Part shown: piece after piece, positions 43,388-54,836 of the stretch | How the letters are laid out: each line of letters opens with the position of its first letter | How positions within the stretch are numbered: position 1 is the stretch's first letter | Assembly (NCBI GenBank): GCA_011037195.1 | Contig: JAAEAF010002492.1 | Location: 1 to 64,000 of the forward strand | DNA from: Triatoma infestans | Lineage: Eukaryota > Arthropoda > Insecta > Hemiptera > Reduviidae | Reading direction: 5' to 3' | Length of the DNA stretch: 64,000 nt | Program-made: the position numbers and the translations under genes | The notes under the pieces: model-generated | What the model saw: only the letters and a program-made list of their open reading frames with translations | What the model was told of the DNA's origin: nothing | Databases searched by the model: none

Positions 43388-43849
43388 CTAAATTGTTTAT
43401 TATCTTTATTATATTTTGATATCATACGAAGTTATGTTATTTTTCATGTCATCAATATCTTTGCTTAGAGCATTCAATTTGTCTAGAATTGTGCTCCCAT
43501 TGAATGATGACTTTAGAACCGTATAAAGATAATAAATAAGTAAGGAAAACAGATATATAACGAAGAATTTAGAAAAATAGAAGTGAATCAAGTATCAGTC
43601 GATAATTACTTTAGTAGGAAAGTAACACTTTACTTAATTATATATTATAAATTAATAAAAACGCTTTAAGGCAACAAACTAAGAGCGCAATAATGAGTAA
43701 ATAAATACGTTCTTTCTTTTGTTAATATTTAATAATCTATGTCCACATTTAAGCCAGATAAATAATCATGTCGCATTACTATTCAGCACATACTTATTAT
43801 AATATAATATGACATACCTGAACATGTTGAATATGAGATGTATCTGCAA
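43388..43849. other. AT-rich stretch between inverted repeat arms
   Basis: No gene recognised. Confidence 0.4.
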
Positions 43850-44900
43850 TGCTGGATATTGTTCCGGATTTATACAATAGGAGGCGACATTAACTGTCGC
43901 ATCGGAAGATTTGATTATGATGATGCCCAAACATTTTCGGCTAAACTTAACCATCAAGGACTTCTTTGGACCCAGTATTGAATAATAGAGGAAAGTAGCT
44001 CCAACATGTCCTCAGTCAGCACCATTTAGTCAAATTCAATGGAAAGATTAAAATCTGATTCTCCCTCCAATTGTACGTTCATATCAAACACAGGAGGAAA
44101 GAGTGTGATTGATTTCGTATTTATAAACTAAACTTCAATAAACTCAATTATGGAATGGAAGTTATTCCAGTGTGCGATGGGCTTCTCATAGAGCTTGTAG
44201 CGTAACATTAAAAGGTTTAGACAATAAAACAATCAATACAACCGAAGTAATGGAGAATAACAACTTACAGGAAAGCAATGTAAATACACTGTAAATATCA
44301 AACGGATACCAAATAATCTTCAGAGAAGTATCAAGAGCGCCTTAGTATTAATCCGAATATATATTTAAACTCATCAGATTGTAAAAATCATCCTTCATTT
44401 TATTAGAATTGGCTACTGAGTTTGCAGGCATGAAACTGTTAAGTAAAGATATTAAACAACTTATAGATTAAAGATTAATCCCTGGTTTGATGTTTCGTGT
44501 AGTCTTAAAAAATGAGACGCGAGTTGCATTAAGGAATTGATAAAAATGAAAATTTTCACATTATGATCTGCAGAATGATATTTTAGTTAGAAATAGATAC
44601 TGTTCCCAAATCACTGAGGTAAAGCGGAAATATCAAGCAAATATTATGAACAAGTTGGCCAATTTACAGACTTCAAAGGTTTCTAGCACACAGTGAAAGG
44701 ATTAAAACATTCTGTATTCAATTTGAATCCTACGAGTTACGAGAAGTGGGTAACCTATTTTCAGAATATATATCTCCAGTGCTGGAATCTATGCAAAGTG
44801 CAACAATTTCAGAAGATAATTTTTACGACGTACTATCTGTTTCTCGGAGTTTGGCTCTGAGAGTGGCACAGTGCAGACGTACTTTTAACGCTCTCTACAT
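43850..44900 (+). pseudogene. Decayed LINE endonuclease and linker
   Basis: Reading in shifting frames: GGDINCRIG near 43,885 (endonuclease G-G-D-F-N-x-R block), then SDSPSNCTFISNTGGKSVID at about 44,055-44,120, where SKQVQVLSI stands in the intact relative at 46.7 kb. Linker sequence follows (PWFDVSC near 44,483). The S-D-H active-site block is not recognisable. It resembles the element at 45.0-49.4 kb and may be a separate, older copy immediately upstream of it. Confidence 0.65.
44465..44532. repeat. Inverted repeat arm (partner 43,301-43,387)
   Basis: TAGATTAAAGATTAATC and GTTTCGTGTAGTCTTAAAAA; inverse of 43,301-43,387 with a 20-base gap in one arm. Confidence 0.7.
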
Positions 44901-45122
44901 TTTTGTGAATTTCAGTGGTATTTTTCTGTTTTTGTGATAATTTTTTTGTGCACCTTGGTTCAAACTGAGCCCTCTTGAAGATTTATTTTATTTAGTGCAT
45001 TAAATTTTGTGCAACTTACGAAGAAAAAGAGGAAAAAAAATATTGAAATTAGTTCGAATTATTGCTATTGGTCTGTAGTGAACGAGCTTATTTATTTATT
45101 TATTCTTTTGGACTTTAAAACC

Positions 45123-46026
45123 ATGTCCAGCGATAAGATAGAAGCTATAGATGAGAGTAGTGGTGCGGCTAATAGAAGTAGTGGGGGCAGTGATATCAGC
45201 AGTCTTATTCTTTCTAAACTTGATATGCTGGCCAATGATGTTTCTGCAGGTAGGAAAGAACAATCATCTATGTCAACAGAAATTAAAACTTTGCAAATCG
45301 AATTTAATAAACTATCCAATAAATTAGATAAAAAACTTCAAATATTTAATAAGAAAATATCTTCTCTTATTGACGAAAATAATAAGCTTAAAGAGCAATT
45401 GTTAATTATAAGTAAAGAGATCTCAATTTGTTCACAAATACCTGTTCAAAATATGGTTAAAATAGACAATTTTCCAGTTGTAGAGAATGAGGATCTTTTT
45501 ACAATTGTAAGTAATATATCTAAAGCGATTGGCCTTGAATTAAGAGCTGAAGAGACTGATTATATTTACCGTAAAAAGTATGGACTAACAAACCCTCCTT
45601 CTATAATAATTAAATTCGTGTATACTTCTATAAAAATAATTTTATTATTAATTACAAGAAAAATAAGTATAAACTATATCCTAACGATCTCAATAGAAAT
45701 ATTTATGTAAATGAGTTGCTCTCTACATTTAATTTCCGGATCTTTAAAATGGCTAGAAATCTAAAGAAGCAGGGCCTCTTGAATTCAGTATGGCATAGAA
45801 ATGGTGTGTTATGATTAAGGCTAATGGTAACGATAAACCTAGGATTATAAGGAGTAAAGAGGACTTACCGAAGCCTTGTGGTGGCACTACGGATGATGAA
45901 GATCATGATCTGTATGACTCAGATACTTCAAATATATCATCAAGAATTAAAAGAAACAGAAAAGAGAAAAAAAACCTCACCCCATCTAGAAACATCACGG
46001 ATTTTTTAGTCAAGAATCTGAAATAA
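45123..46026 (+). pseudogene. LINE ORF1 (coiled coil, RNA-binding type), one or two frameshifts
   Basis: The likely start is the ATG at 45,123 in a good context (ACCATGT), rather than the upstream ATG at 45,009. Residues 1-60 are serine-rich, then a long coiled coil follows (EIKTLQIEFNKLSNKLDKKL, SSLIDENNKLKEQLLIISKE). A globular part begins IPVQNMVKIDNFPVVENEDL and IGLELRAEETDYIYRKKYG. Near 45,620 the frame shifts; the C-terminal part continues as FRIFKMARNLKKQGLLNSVW ... GTTDDEDHDLYDSDTSN and ends with a basic tail at 46,026. Confidence 0.8.
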
Positions 46027-46099
46027 GTATTTCTAATAAATTTTCTTATTGTGAAATTAATACTAACAATATTGTTCATGATTTTGATCTGAGTTCTAA

Positions 46100-49000
46100 T
46101 TATAATAACTTAAATGTCGTTTTTCAGAATGTTCGCGGATGTTCGTCATTATTTGATCTAGATAAAAACTCACAAGCTTGTATTTCTCAAATAGATATTT
46201 TGTGTCTAACTGAAACCTGGCTCACATCTGATAAATTCAAATTTCCCAGTTTCTTGCAAAATTTTGAATGCCATTCGTCAGATGCAGTGAAAGAAAAAGC
46301 GTTAGGACGCCCAAGTGGCGGTCTAATGATACTAATTAATAAATGTTGCCGTTACATTGCGAGTTTAATATACAAAGGTCCCACGATTATTGTTCTCAGT
46401 ATTAAAACTCCGGATTATAGCTTTATATTATCATTGATATACTGGAGGCCTTCTAATCAGTATGACTATTATCATTCCATTCTGTCGGAGATTATCGAAG
46501 ATTTAACGGTTAGGTTTTCAGACATGCCAATTATAATGGGAGGTGATTATAACTCGAGAATTGGTACCTTAAATAATCTAGACGTTGATATTTTTCAAAA
46601 CATATCTATGTTCCCAATCCGTGATTTTTTAGACTCAACTGTGAATAGTCGAGGAAAATTGCTGGTAGAGCTAATGGAGGAAAATGGAATGTTTGTCCTA
46701 AATGGGCGCTTGCCGGCGGATTCACCTGCACAATTCACTTTTCTTTCTAAACAGGTTCAAGTATTATCGATTTAATATGGTGTAACCTTTACTCAATACA
46801 AGTTATCTCAAGTTTTGAAATTAAAAATTTGAATTTTTTAAGCGATCATCTCGCTTGTTCACTGAAATTAAAGATACTTCATAAATCAAGGTTTAAGTCA
46901 GACTGTACCTCATTAGTATATCAGACAAAATTTATCTGGAATGACAATTTAAAGAAGGAATTTAGTAATGCAATTACAAACTCCACTCGTTTATACTTTC
47001 ATAGTAACAGTTGTGAGGAGCTATATCAAAACTTGAACTCTGCAATAGTGGAAACTGCCTTATCTTTAAAAATGATTAAATTTCAAAAAGCTAATAAAGC
47101 TATACATGTTAAGTACAAACAAAATAAATGGTTTGACTATGACTGTTATGAATCTAAACGCGATCTCAGTTACTATTATAGGACATGGTGTAAAAATAAA
47201 AATAACAGTAGTGCTCTAGAGTCTTGTCTTGCCCAGAGAAGTGCGTACAGAAATTTAATTAAAAGTAAGAAAAGACAGTTTAGGAAATCATGTGTGGAAA
47301 ATCTGTCGGCAGCGCGGGGTTCTAAAGAGTTTTGGTCAATTATTAGAGGCTTATCACCTTTAAAGAATCCAGAGCCAGTTTTGCATCTTGAAAGATGGCA
47401 TCACTTTTACTCCAATTTCTATAAACCAAGAGAAAACATGGGAAACTTAGAGCTGTGTTTTTGTAATAATGAACTAGAGCAGGAAATATCTTTACTTGAA
47501 CTTCACCGGGTTTTGACCAATTGTAAAGCCAACAAGGCTCCCGGCAGGGACTTGATCCCCTATAAATTTTTTGGTAATCTCTCCCCTGCTTGGCAACATT
47601 ATATCATGAATATGTTCAACTTGATAATAAGAACTCGGAAAATACCTGAGAGTTGGGCCCTAATTGATTTGAAAATGTTATACAAGAAAGGAGACGCTTC
47701 TGACCCCAGGAATTATAGAGGTATAGCATTGCTAAATAGTCTTCCCAAGTTGTTTTCCTCAATACTGCAAAACAGATTGAATACCTGGATTGAAAATAAT
47801 TCAATATTAGGAGAGGAACAAAATGGTTTTCGGCCAAAAAGAGGTTGCATTGATAACCTGTTTGTTCTTAGTACAATCATCTCTCTCAGCTTATTAAATG
47901 ATAAACCATTTTTTGCAATATTTGTAGACTTCCGGAAGGCTTTCGATCTGATATCTCACAAAAACTTATGGCTTAAATTAATAAAATTGGGAATTGGCTC
48001 AAAAATAACTAAAATTATTAAAAGTTTATATGATAACGCTAAACTCTGCGTATCTACTCAAGCTGGAAGTACTGTTGATTTTTATGTTTGTTACGTCTGG
48101 TGTGCTTCAGGGAGAACCTTTATCCAGTTTATAGTCCAGTTTATTGAATCCCAGGGCGCCTCCTTTTTTCCAATTAACAAAAATAATCGCTTGCTTCTTC
48201 AGTCTTATGCAGATGATATAGTGTTATTTGCAAGTTCCCTACCTGATGTAATTGAAAAACTTTCAATTTTGGAAAGATATTGCAACGAAAATTCCCTGTA
48301 TGTTAATTCCTTTAAAACTAAAATTGTTTACTTTTCCAAGAGTACACGACCAAAAAAGTTTCGGGTAGTGCCTTTTGCTGATGATCCGATAGAAATAGTA
48401 AACTCCGTGAATTATTTAAGATTGCCTCTTTGTTCAACGGGTAAGTTTTTTCAGGCTTGTAAATATTTCACCGTAAAAGCTAATATGGCAATAACCCGCG
48501 TGCATAAACTTTTGGTAAAGTCTCGTACTTCAGACACAAAAGTTAGAGATAAATTACTAAATGCTTTAATCACGTCTACTTTGCTATACGCCGGAGAATT
48601 GTGGGCATTTAACTACCATAATGAAATTGAGAAAATTCAGTTGAAATTCATTAAACGAATATATAATATCAGTAAATTTACACCAAACAGTTTTGTACGC
48701 CTTGAATATAGACTTGTCCCTTTAAAGGTTAAAATATTTAAAAGTATAGTAACCCTTGTTATAAATATACTTGGGATGCCCTCAACACGCCTTCCTCGCA
48801 TCTGTTTTGACGCTTTACTATATAGAGAAACTCTTCCGTTTAATGACATTAAATACAACTGGGTCACTCAGTTTAAATCAATTTTAAGTTCCATAGGTGC
48901 TTTAGAAGATTTTTCTCAGGGAGACCCCGTTATTCTCAAATCTCAAATTAAAAATTTCGAAACGACTGTTTATCTAAAGATATCGAATATGTAACGGACC

Positions 49001-49413
49001 GATGTAGATATAACACTTTGTACCGTCACATAAGCAGTTTCGGCATTGATGAAGAGCATTTAGCTTGGCTTGTTTCTATCCAAAAAATTCGTTTGATATC
49101 CCAGCTTAGATTGGCAAAGCTGAGTAAGTCTATTATTTACTTCAACTCCTGCACCTATGTTTTTGACAGCCTCAATATATGCACCTTATGAAAAAACAAC
49201 GCTCCAGATTCCTTACTCCACTTCCTTCTCTCTTGTCCAGTCTTCGAACCTTCCAGATCTCACATATTAAATAACTTTATATTAACAGACTTCCCTGACT
49301 CTAATAATTATGTAAACCTCTTAACCATTAAATCTGTGCATCAAATCAACGCTATATATGATTATGTTAATTTATCGTTAAGAATAAGAAGTTTTTTATT
49401 AAATGAGTGGTAA
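46100..49413 (+). pseudogene. LINE ORF2: endonuclease-reverse transcriptase with C-terminal zinc motif
   Basis: Endonuclease: NVVFQNVRGC (46,111), ILCLTETWLTSDKF (catalytic glutamate), IIMGGDYNSRIGTLNNLD and, after a one-base shift near 46,752, FLSDHLACSLKL (catalytic D-H). A 721-codon frame (46,829-48,994) then holds most of the RT: CKANKAPGRDLIPYKFFGNL, NYRGIALLNSLPKLFS, EEQNGFRPKRGCIDNLFVL, AIFVDFRKAFDLISHKNLW (motif A) and QSYADDIVLFASSLPD (motif C). Between A and C, two compensating shifts at about 48,087 and 48,130 replace the G-V-L-Q-G-E-P-L-S block. After another shift near 48,965 the tail holds CRYNTLYRHISSFGIDEEHL and a C-x2-C...H...C motif whose second cysteine is a TGA stop (49,189). 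The final W then TAA is at 49,411. Confidence 0.9.
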
Positions 49414-49600
49414 TTTTTTATTTTTTTTCTTCTTTAATTAATCTGAAATTAATTAATATATATGGTTGAATATATATGGTTCTGTTCTATTTGAAAAATA
49501 GTTTTTATTTAGGTTTATACTTAATCCTTTAATTTTATTTTATTCTCTATGTGTAATAGAAATTAGAATTAAACTAATAAATTTTGTAAAAAGAACAGCA

Positions 49601-49709
49601 ACGATAGAAAAAAGGGAAGAAATTGTTCTTATAGTAGGATATAGTTACACTTCCACAAACCCATATTTAGAAATTTATATTTTATATATTAAGTACATTT
49701 TTGTGTACC
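49601..49709. other. Short AT-rich leader before the Jockey-like element
   Basis: No feature recognised apart from the presumed 5' end of the Jockey-like element. Confidence 0.35.
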
Positions 49710-50879
49710 ATGGTGACAACACGCGCCGCGGCCAAACAGCAGGAAGGCCTACGAAACGTACCACTATCACCGCTGTTCAATTCCTCGCCAAGCACATCGC
49801 TGAACGTCACTGCACCTCCGGGAGTACTTACACCTAACCCCTTCTCATCACTAGCACAAGATGAAACAATGGAAGCCGCGCCTACCAAAACACCAAAAAC
49901 TCTTACGCCACCGCCTATTTACGTCAAGAACGTAAAAAGATACGCAAGCTTCTGCGAGGCCTTAACACGAGTAGTAGGTCAAGATTCATTCTCATGCAAA
50001 GCACGCATTACAGACCTGATCGTCAATGCCACGACTGTGGAAAGTTACAGAGGCATTATAAGATATTTAAAAGAGCACAACGCTGAATACCACACCTTCC
50101 AACTGGAAGAAGATAAGGCATACCGCATTGTCATCAGATACCTTCATCAGAGCACACCAATTGATTTAATAAAAAAAGAACTAACAGAACTTGGTCACAC
50201 TGTCCGCAATATTGCACCAGTCATACATCCGGCAACTAAACAAACTCTTCCACTATTTTTCGTCGACTTAGAAACCCGTCCCAACAACAATGAAGTATTC
50301 GACATTGATGTTCTTTGCTATAGCAAAGTTAAAATAGAAGAGCCTCACAAACAGAGACACATTGTCCAGTGCAAGCGTTGTCAAGAGTACGGGCACACTC
50401 GCTCCTACTGCCAGCACAAACCGAAATGTGTCAAATGCGCTGGTGACCACCTATCATCAGACTGCACCAAATCATCAAATACACCAGGCAAATGCGCTCT
50501 ATGCAGTGATGACCACGTGGCTTCCTACAGAGGCTGCATCGTTCACCGAGAACTGCAGCGAACCAGAAGAACACCAGTCTATGAGCATCCCTCTGCGCAA
50601 AGAAGAGCTGAGTCTACCAACTATTCGCCTCATCTCAACAAAAATAACTTCCCACCACTGAAACCTAGTCTACCATTAGACAAGAATGAAACTTTTGCGC
50701 AGATGGTCGCGGGTCCTTCGGCCCAACGAAATTGCCCTCCACCACCCATTCCCTCTTCATCCGGCGATATCGCCACGATACTGAATTCATTCCTATCCGA
50801 CTTTAAATCCCTTATCACGCCCCTGATAACCCTCCTCACTTCATTGGTTAACCACCTCCTTCCCAGCCGCGTCCCTTAA
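49710..50879 (+). CDS. Jockey-type gag (ORF1) with three zinc knuckles, intact
   Basis: 389 residues from an ATG in perfect context (ACCATGG) to a TAA that overlaps the ORF2 start. Residues 1-70 are low-complexity. At about 70-200 lies the domain usual before the knuckles (YVKNVKRYASFCEALTRVVG, IIRYLKEHNAEYHTFQLEED, LGHTVRNIAPVIHPATKQTL). Three CCHC-type knuckles follow at about 220-280: CKRCQEYGHTRSYC, CVKCAGDHLSSDC and CALCSDDHVASYRGC. The C-terminal 100 residues are proline-rich. Such proteins coat the element RNA and carry it to the nucleus. No stop or shift is present, unlike nearly all other LINE genes in the window. Confidence 0.93.
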   Translation: MVTTRAAAKQQEGLRNVPLSPLFNSSPSTSLNVTAPPGVLTPNPFSSLAQDETMEAAPTKTPKTLTPPPIYVKNVKRYASFCEALTRVVGQDSFSCKARITDLIVNATTVESYRGIIRYLKEHNAEYHTFQLEEDKAYRIVIRYLHQSTPIDLIKKELTELGHTVRNIAPVIHPATKQTLPLFFVDLETRPNNNEVFDIDVLCYSKVKIEEPHKQRHIVQCKRCQEYGHTRSYCQHKPKCVKCAGDHLSSDCTKSSNTPGKCALCSDDHVASYRGCIVHRELQRTRRTPVYEHPSAQRRAESTNYSPHLNKNNFPPLKPSLPLDKNETFAQMVAGPSAQRNCPPPPIPSSSGDIATILNSFLSDFKSLITPLITLLTSLVNHLLPSRVP

Positions 50880-52521
50880 TGCCTCTTAATTTACACTCCC
50901 TCTCCATACTCCTCTGGAATGCGAACGGACTGAACCAACGTACCCGAGAACTGGACATATTTCTACATGACAATCGCATAGACGTAGCCTTAATAACTGA
51001 AACTCACTTCACTGACAGAACTCGATTTCATATCCCCAATTATACAACTTACAAGACGATCCTGACGGAACAGCACACGGTGGATCCGCAATACTCATCC
51101 GCAATTCCTTATCACACTTCCTAATTCCTTTCATTCCGACTTCTTATCTCCAGCCAACCGTGATATCTCTACTTGCGGAACCCTTCTCCTATACAATAGC
51201 CGCTGTATACTGCCCGCCGAACCACACTATCCATCATAATGATTTTCTCTCCTTCTTTTCTTCCCTCGGCCCTCGCTTTATATGCGGTGGTGACTACAAC
51301 GCCAAACACCCCAGATGGGGCAGCCGAGTGGCTAATCCACGTGGCAGACAACTCCTAAGCGCCCTCTCCCAAACAAACTATTCCTACTTATCTCCTTCCG
51401 AACCCACTTACTGGCCATCTTCTCCCCGTAAGCGTCCTGATCTCCTCGATTTCTTTATATGCTCAATCATAACTTCCCTTTCTACAGACACCTTTGTCCT
51501 ACACGATCTATCTTCCGACCACAGCCCTGTTATCCTAACCCTAGGTATTCACCCTAAATTAATCCCTCCTCGAACAACCCTCATAAACGGCCATATAGAC
51601 TGGGACTTATTCCGAGACAACTTGACTCAAAAACTCAACTTAAACGTTCCTCTGAAGACACCTGCACAAGTAGACAACAACGTCGAATTACTAACTAAGT
51701 CTATACAACACAGTATCTGGCACTCCACAACAGCTGCACACCATTCCCGGACAACATCCATTCCCTATAGTTTACCTCTACATATTAGGTCACTTATTAC
51801 TCTGAAGCGACGTGCGAGGGCACGGTGGCATCGCACTCGTTATCCCTCAGACAAAAGGTTATTCAACCAACTCACTAGACAACTCACCGACCAATTACAT
51901 AAATACTATAACGACCAATACTCCACATATACGCTTTCTCTCATAACCCAAGACAATACACTCTGGACCGCTACCAGAAAAATACTAAAATATAACAAAT
52001 CTTCACATCCACTTCGACAGACTGACGGCACATGGGCTAAATCCGATGACGAGAAAGCCCATTGCTTCGCCCTCTACCTCTCCCAACTTTTTACTCCCCA
52101 TCCTGATATAGAAGATCCTCTACATTCCGAAAACATCACCAAAGAGCTCGACATCCCGCTTCCACTTTTTCCTCCGCCTAAACCTATTACTCCAAAAGAT
52201 GTTAGGCTAGTAATTCGAAATCTACCCAAAAGAAAAAGCCCTGGGTATGACTTAATCACTCCCCAAATCCTTTTTCAACTCCCACCCAAGGCTATCATTT
52301 TTCTTACATACCTGTACAACGCTATCCTTCGTCTCCACTTTAGCCAAATCCCGCTACCTAAAATTCCATTCCAAATTATCTTCTCATTCCAATCTCCTAA
52401 TCCAAGCCCTCTGTACTTCCACTCTCCCCACAAACCCGCCAAGACGACTAAGGCGTCGATGGCCGCGAGACCATCTAAATACATAACGACGGCTGTCTTG
52501 AGATACAGCCGTACACACTAA
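50879..52521 (+). pseudogene. Jockey-type ORF2: endonuclease and start of RT, one frameshift, 3' part missing
   Basis: The start ATG overlaps the ORF1 stop in TAATG. The endonuclease begins SILLWNANGLNQRTRELDIF and ALITETHFTDRTRF (catalytic glutamate). A single shift near 51,070 then moves the frame; it continues with GGSAILIRN, YTIAAVYCPPNHTIHHNDFL, FICGGDYNAKHPRWGSR and LSSDHSPVILTLG (catalytic D-H, near 51,520). The RT N-terminal part has LVIRNLPKRKSPGYDLITPQ and FLTYLYNAILRLHF. From about 52,330 the sequence no longer matches RT and runs into the 3' region; motifs A to E are absent. Confidence 0.9.
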
Positions 52522-52713
52522 GGCCATATGGCGTATTACGACTGCTATCGCTGGATAGCCGTCGTTCATAACTTCAAGCCAGCGCTAGCGCATACTTTTA
52601 TTTCATTATTCATCTATTTTACTTGTTGTATGGCTACTGTACAGTTGTAAAAATAAAAAAATAAATAAAAAAATAAAAATAAAAATAAAAATAAATAAAA
52701 TAAAATAAAAAAA

Positions 52714-52855
52714 AATAGCTCAGTGGTTAGTGCATTGAGCTTCCATGCGGAGGTCCTGGGTCCGACTCCAGCTGTGCTGCCCTTTGATTTTTTCTTCTTC
52801 TTGCAGCTCACTGTCCGGGGATGGACAATAAGCTAAGGAGGGGCGCCTGTGTCGA
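52714..52855 (+). mobile_element. tRNA-derived SINE, family 1, copy 6
   Basis: AATAGCTCAGTGGTTAGTGC (box A region), CTGGGTCCGACTCCAG (box B region), then TTGCAGCTCACTGTCCGGGG and ATGGACAATA. The 5' end is fused to the A-rich tail of the Jockey-like element. Confidence 0.8.
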
Positions 52856-53077
52856 TTAACGCTTTTACCTTTAAAGTCGTTTAATTTGAGTATAATTAAT
52901 AAACTATTTGAGTCGAAGAATGCCTGGATCAATGCTCAGTTTTAGCCGTTTGTTGTAAAAACGGCTGAAAGCCTAATCGTTTTTTGAATTAAACTAAGAA
53001 GCCCTAGCCGTGGCCCATATATTTGGCATGTTGGCGCAAACCAGCGATGTGAAGTATTGCTGCCATTAGTGTTAAAT
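52856..53077. other. Short stretch without a recognised gene
   Basis: AT-rich; no similarity seen. Confidence 0.35.
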
Positions 53078-53110
53078 TTATTACTATTATTATTATTATT
53101 ATTTATTTTT
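53078..53110. repeat. (TTA/ATT)n array 5
   Basis: Trinucleotide array at the 3' end of the third R4/Dong-like copy (minus strand), as at 21,333 and 24,078. Confidence 0.85.
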
Positions 53111-54065
53111 TCTCAGCTGGTATTTTTATTTTTAAGAAAGGTGCGGTTTCTACCATGCACACTTTCATTCATTATTTCAGAATAGCCGCACATGCAGCAT
53201 GTATCCAAAATGACGGCCTTTTGAATATAAGTGGTTAATTTGGGATGCTTATTGAGAAGCGTGATACCATCATGTAGGCATTTGGGAACAATTCCAGTCG
53301 TGGAAATGACAAGAGGAACAACCGTGACTCTCTCTGCCCTCCATAATCTTGTAATTTCTTCCCCAAGCTCGGCATGCTTTCTTTGGTTCTCCTCAACAGT
53401 TAAATTATGTGTGTTGGGCACAGCGATGTCTATTAATTTTACATGCTTCCTTAATTTGTCTTCAAGGATGATATCTGGCCTATTATGACGTCTGCTAAGT
53501 TATAACAGATCTGTCATAATACAGGCGGTTTCTACCGTCCTCCATCACTGAAGATAGAACATACTTACAATATAGTGCAGCTATGGCTTCTAAGAAAGTA
53601 CATCTACTCGCCAGTTCTCGATAAACAAGTCTAGCGAAATTGTGGTGACGCTTGGTATATTCATTGGGGGCCAAAACCGAAATAACATGGTGAATAGTTT
53701 CAAGTTTTTTGCGGCATCGTCTGAGACATCACCTGTCACTGCAGCGTCCTTAATAATAACAATTTTTTTTTTGATCAGCGCACGGACAGCTTTGGTCATT
53801 AGAGCTCCTAAAACTGTTTTCTCCTCGATCTTTTGTCTCCCCGTGCATCCAACACAGCAAGGTAAGTTGGAGCAGCCGTTTATAGAACGCGAACCCCTAA
53901 ATTATTTCATCGAACTAGTTAACGAGGAGGAGCGCAGATATCCTGATTGTGCCATCTCTTGTAATAATAAAATCATTGTGGGCGTAATATTCATTGGTAA
54001 AACACCCTCTAATAGTATTTCATGTAGTGCTTTTACTGTTAATTTCTTTTTGTTCATATTTTCTT
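53111..54065 (-). pseudogene. R4/Dong-like element, 3' part with restriction-like endonuclease
   Basis: Minus strand, 5'-truncated. Zinc segment at about 53,650-53,740 (CRRCRKKLETIHHVISVLAP; the last cysteine is lost), then YTKRHHNFARLVYRELA. The restriction-like endonuclease follows: NRLYYDRSVIT, HNRPDIILEDKLRKHVKLID (P-D...D...K core, near 53,470), IAVPNTHNLTVEENQRKHAE and VTVVPLVISTTGIVPKCLHD. Upstream pieces (53,590-54,060) are less certain. It ends at the (TTA)n array. The tail next to the array (TTTTTCTCAGCTGG) resembles that of the element at 21,353. Confidence 0.82.
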
Positions 54066-54836
54066 AATCTTAAATTTTTTATCAGACTCAACTCGTTTCC
54101 ATTTTCTTTATCTTTTCTTTTCAAAAGGCTATTTGCGTCTGGGGAAGTACAAACCCAATGGATCAAATACATCCTGGCCACAAAGGACGACGACTTGGCA
54201 TAATAGAACAACTCGAAATATATAAATACAATTCACAAAACTTAATAAAGGAGACAAAATTTGCCAGTGAACCATTATTCAAAACACTCTTCCCACAATA
54301 ATAGAAACGCAATTAACAGTACAAATAGTATACATGGATCAAATAGTTCTTGTACAGATTTTAGTTTTAGTTTAGTTTTAAATCTGCTAGTTTATAAAAA
54401 AAAAACACATTCAGTATGCGTGCGTACATGGATGGTGTATGTGAATGTTGTGTGAAACGTCAAATGTTGGGTGGAATGCATAATTATAAAAAGCTTAATT
54501 ATTAAAAAAAACCAAAACCATATTTAGGTATATATGTGTGTGCGCGATGAAAAACAAGGAAAATTAAGCTATTCTTCTTTAAAGAGATTGCGTCCTTTAG
54601 AGAAACTTAGTCCTCTCGCGTCTCCATTGCAAAAGACTTTACATGACTTTCTCATAGATCTCCCGTGTATCCTATTTGTTGCACCTCGTATGATCACAGT
54701 AGAGTTTACTAAGCCATTTCGGGAAACGTTTCTGTAAATAACCCAAATGACGTAGTTAATTAATAACGAAATGTGTAATGTTTAATAACAGAATTTTGTA
54801 TACATCAAGAAATTAACAACTGCTTCTTTCATTCAG
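54066..54836. other. AT-rich stretch before the pacifastin exon
   Basis: Frames at 54,534-54,737 (+) and 54,020-54,211 (-) are unrecognised. No upstream pacifastin domain, signal peptide or promoter could be identified here. Confidence 0.4.

Larger units (their letters stand above)
44938..49600 (+). mobile_element. Nearly complete two-ORF LINE (CR1/Jockey-group)
   Basis: Leader from about 44,940, ORF1 45,123-46,026, ORF2 about 46,100-49,413, and an AT-rich 3' region to about 49,600. This is the best-preserved copy of its type in the window: only about six frame breaks or stops in some 4.3 kb of coding sequence. The exact ends were not defined; I found no target duplication. Confidence 0.88.
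49690..52713 (+). mobile_element. Jockey-like LINE lacking most of its RT
   Basis: GC-richer than its surroundings and well preserved. It has intact gag-type ORF1, ORF2 with a complete endonuclease and the first part of RT, then a 3' region with a perfect 8-bp stem ACGGCTGT/ACAGCCGT at about 52,489-52,512 and an A-rich (AAAAT)n tail (52,650-52,713). The reverse transcriptase palm and thumb are missing, so the copy cannot retrotranspose on its own. A family 1 SINE follows the tail directly. Confidence 0.88.

Noticed and set aside
52074..52569. Minus-strand frames of 60-69 codons
   Set aside because: Antisense of the Jockey-like ORF2.
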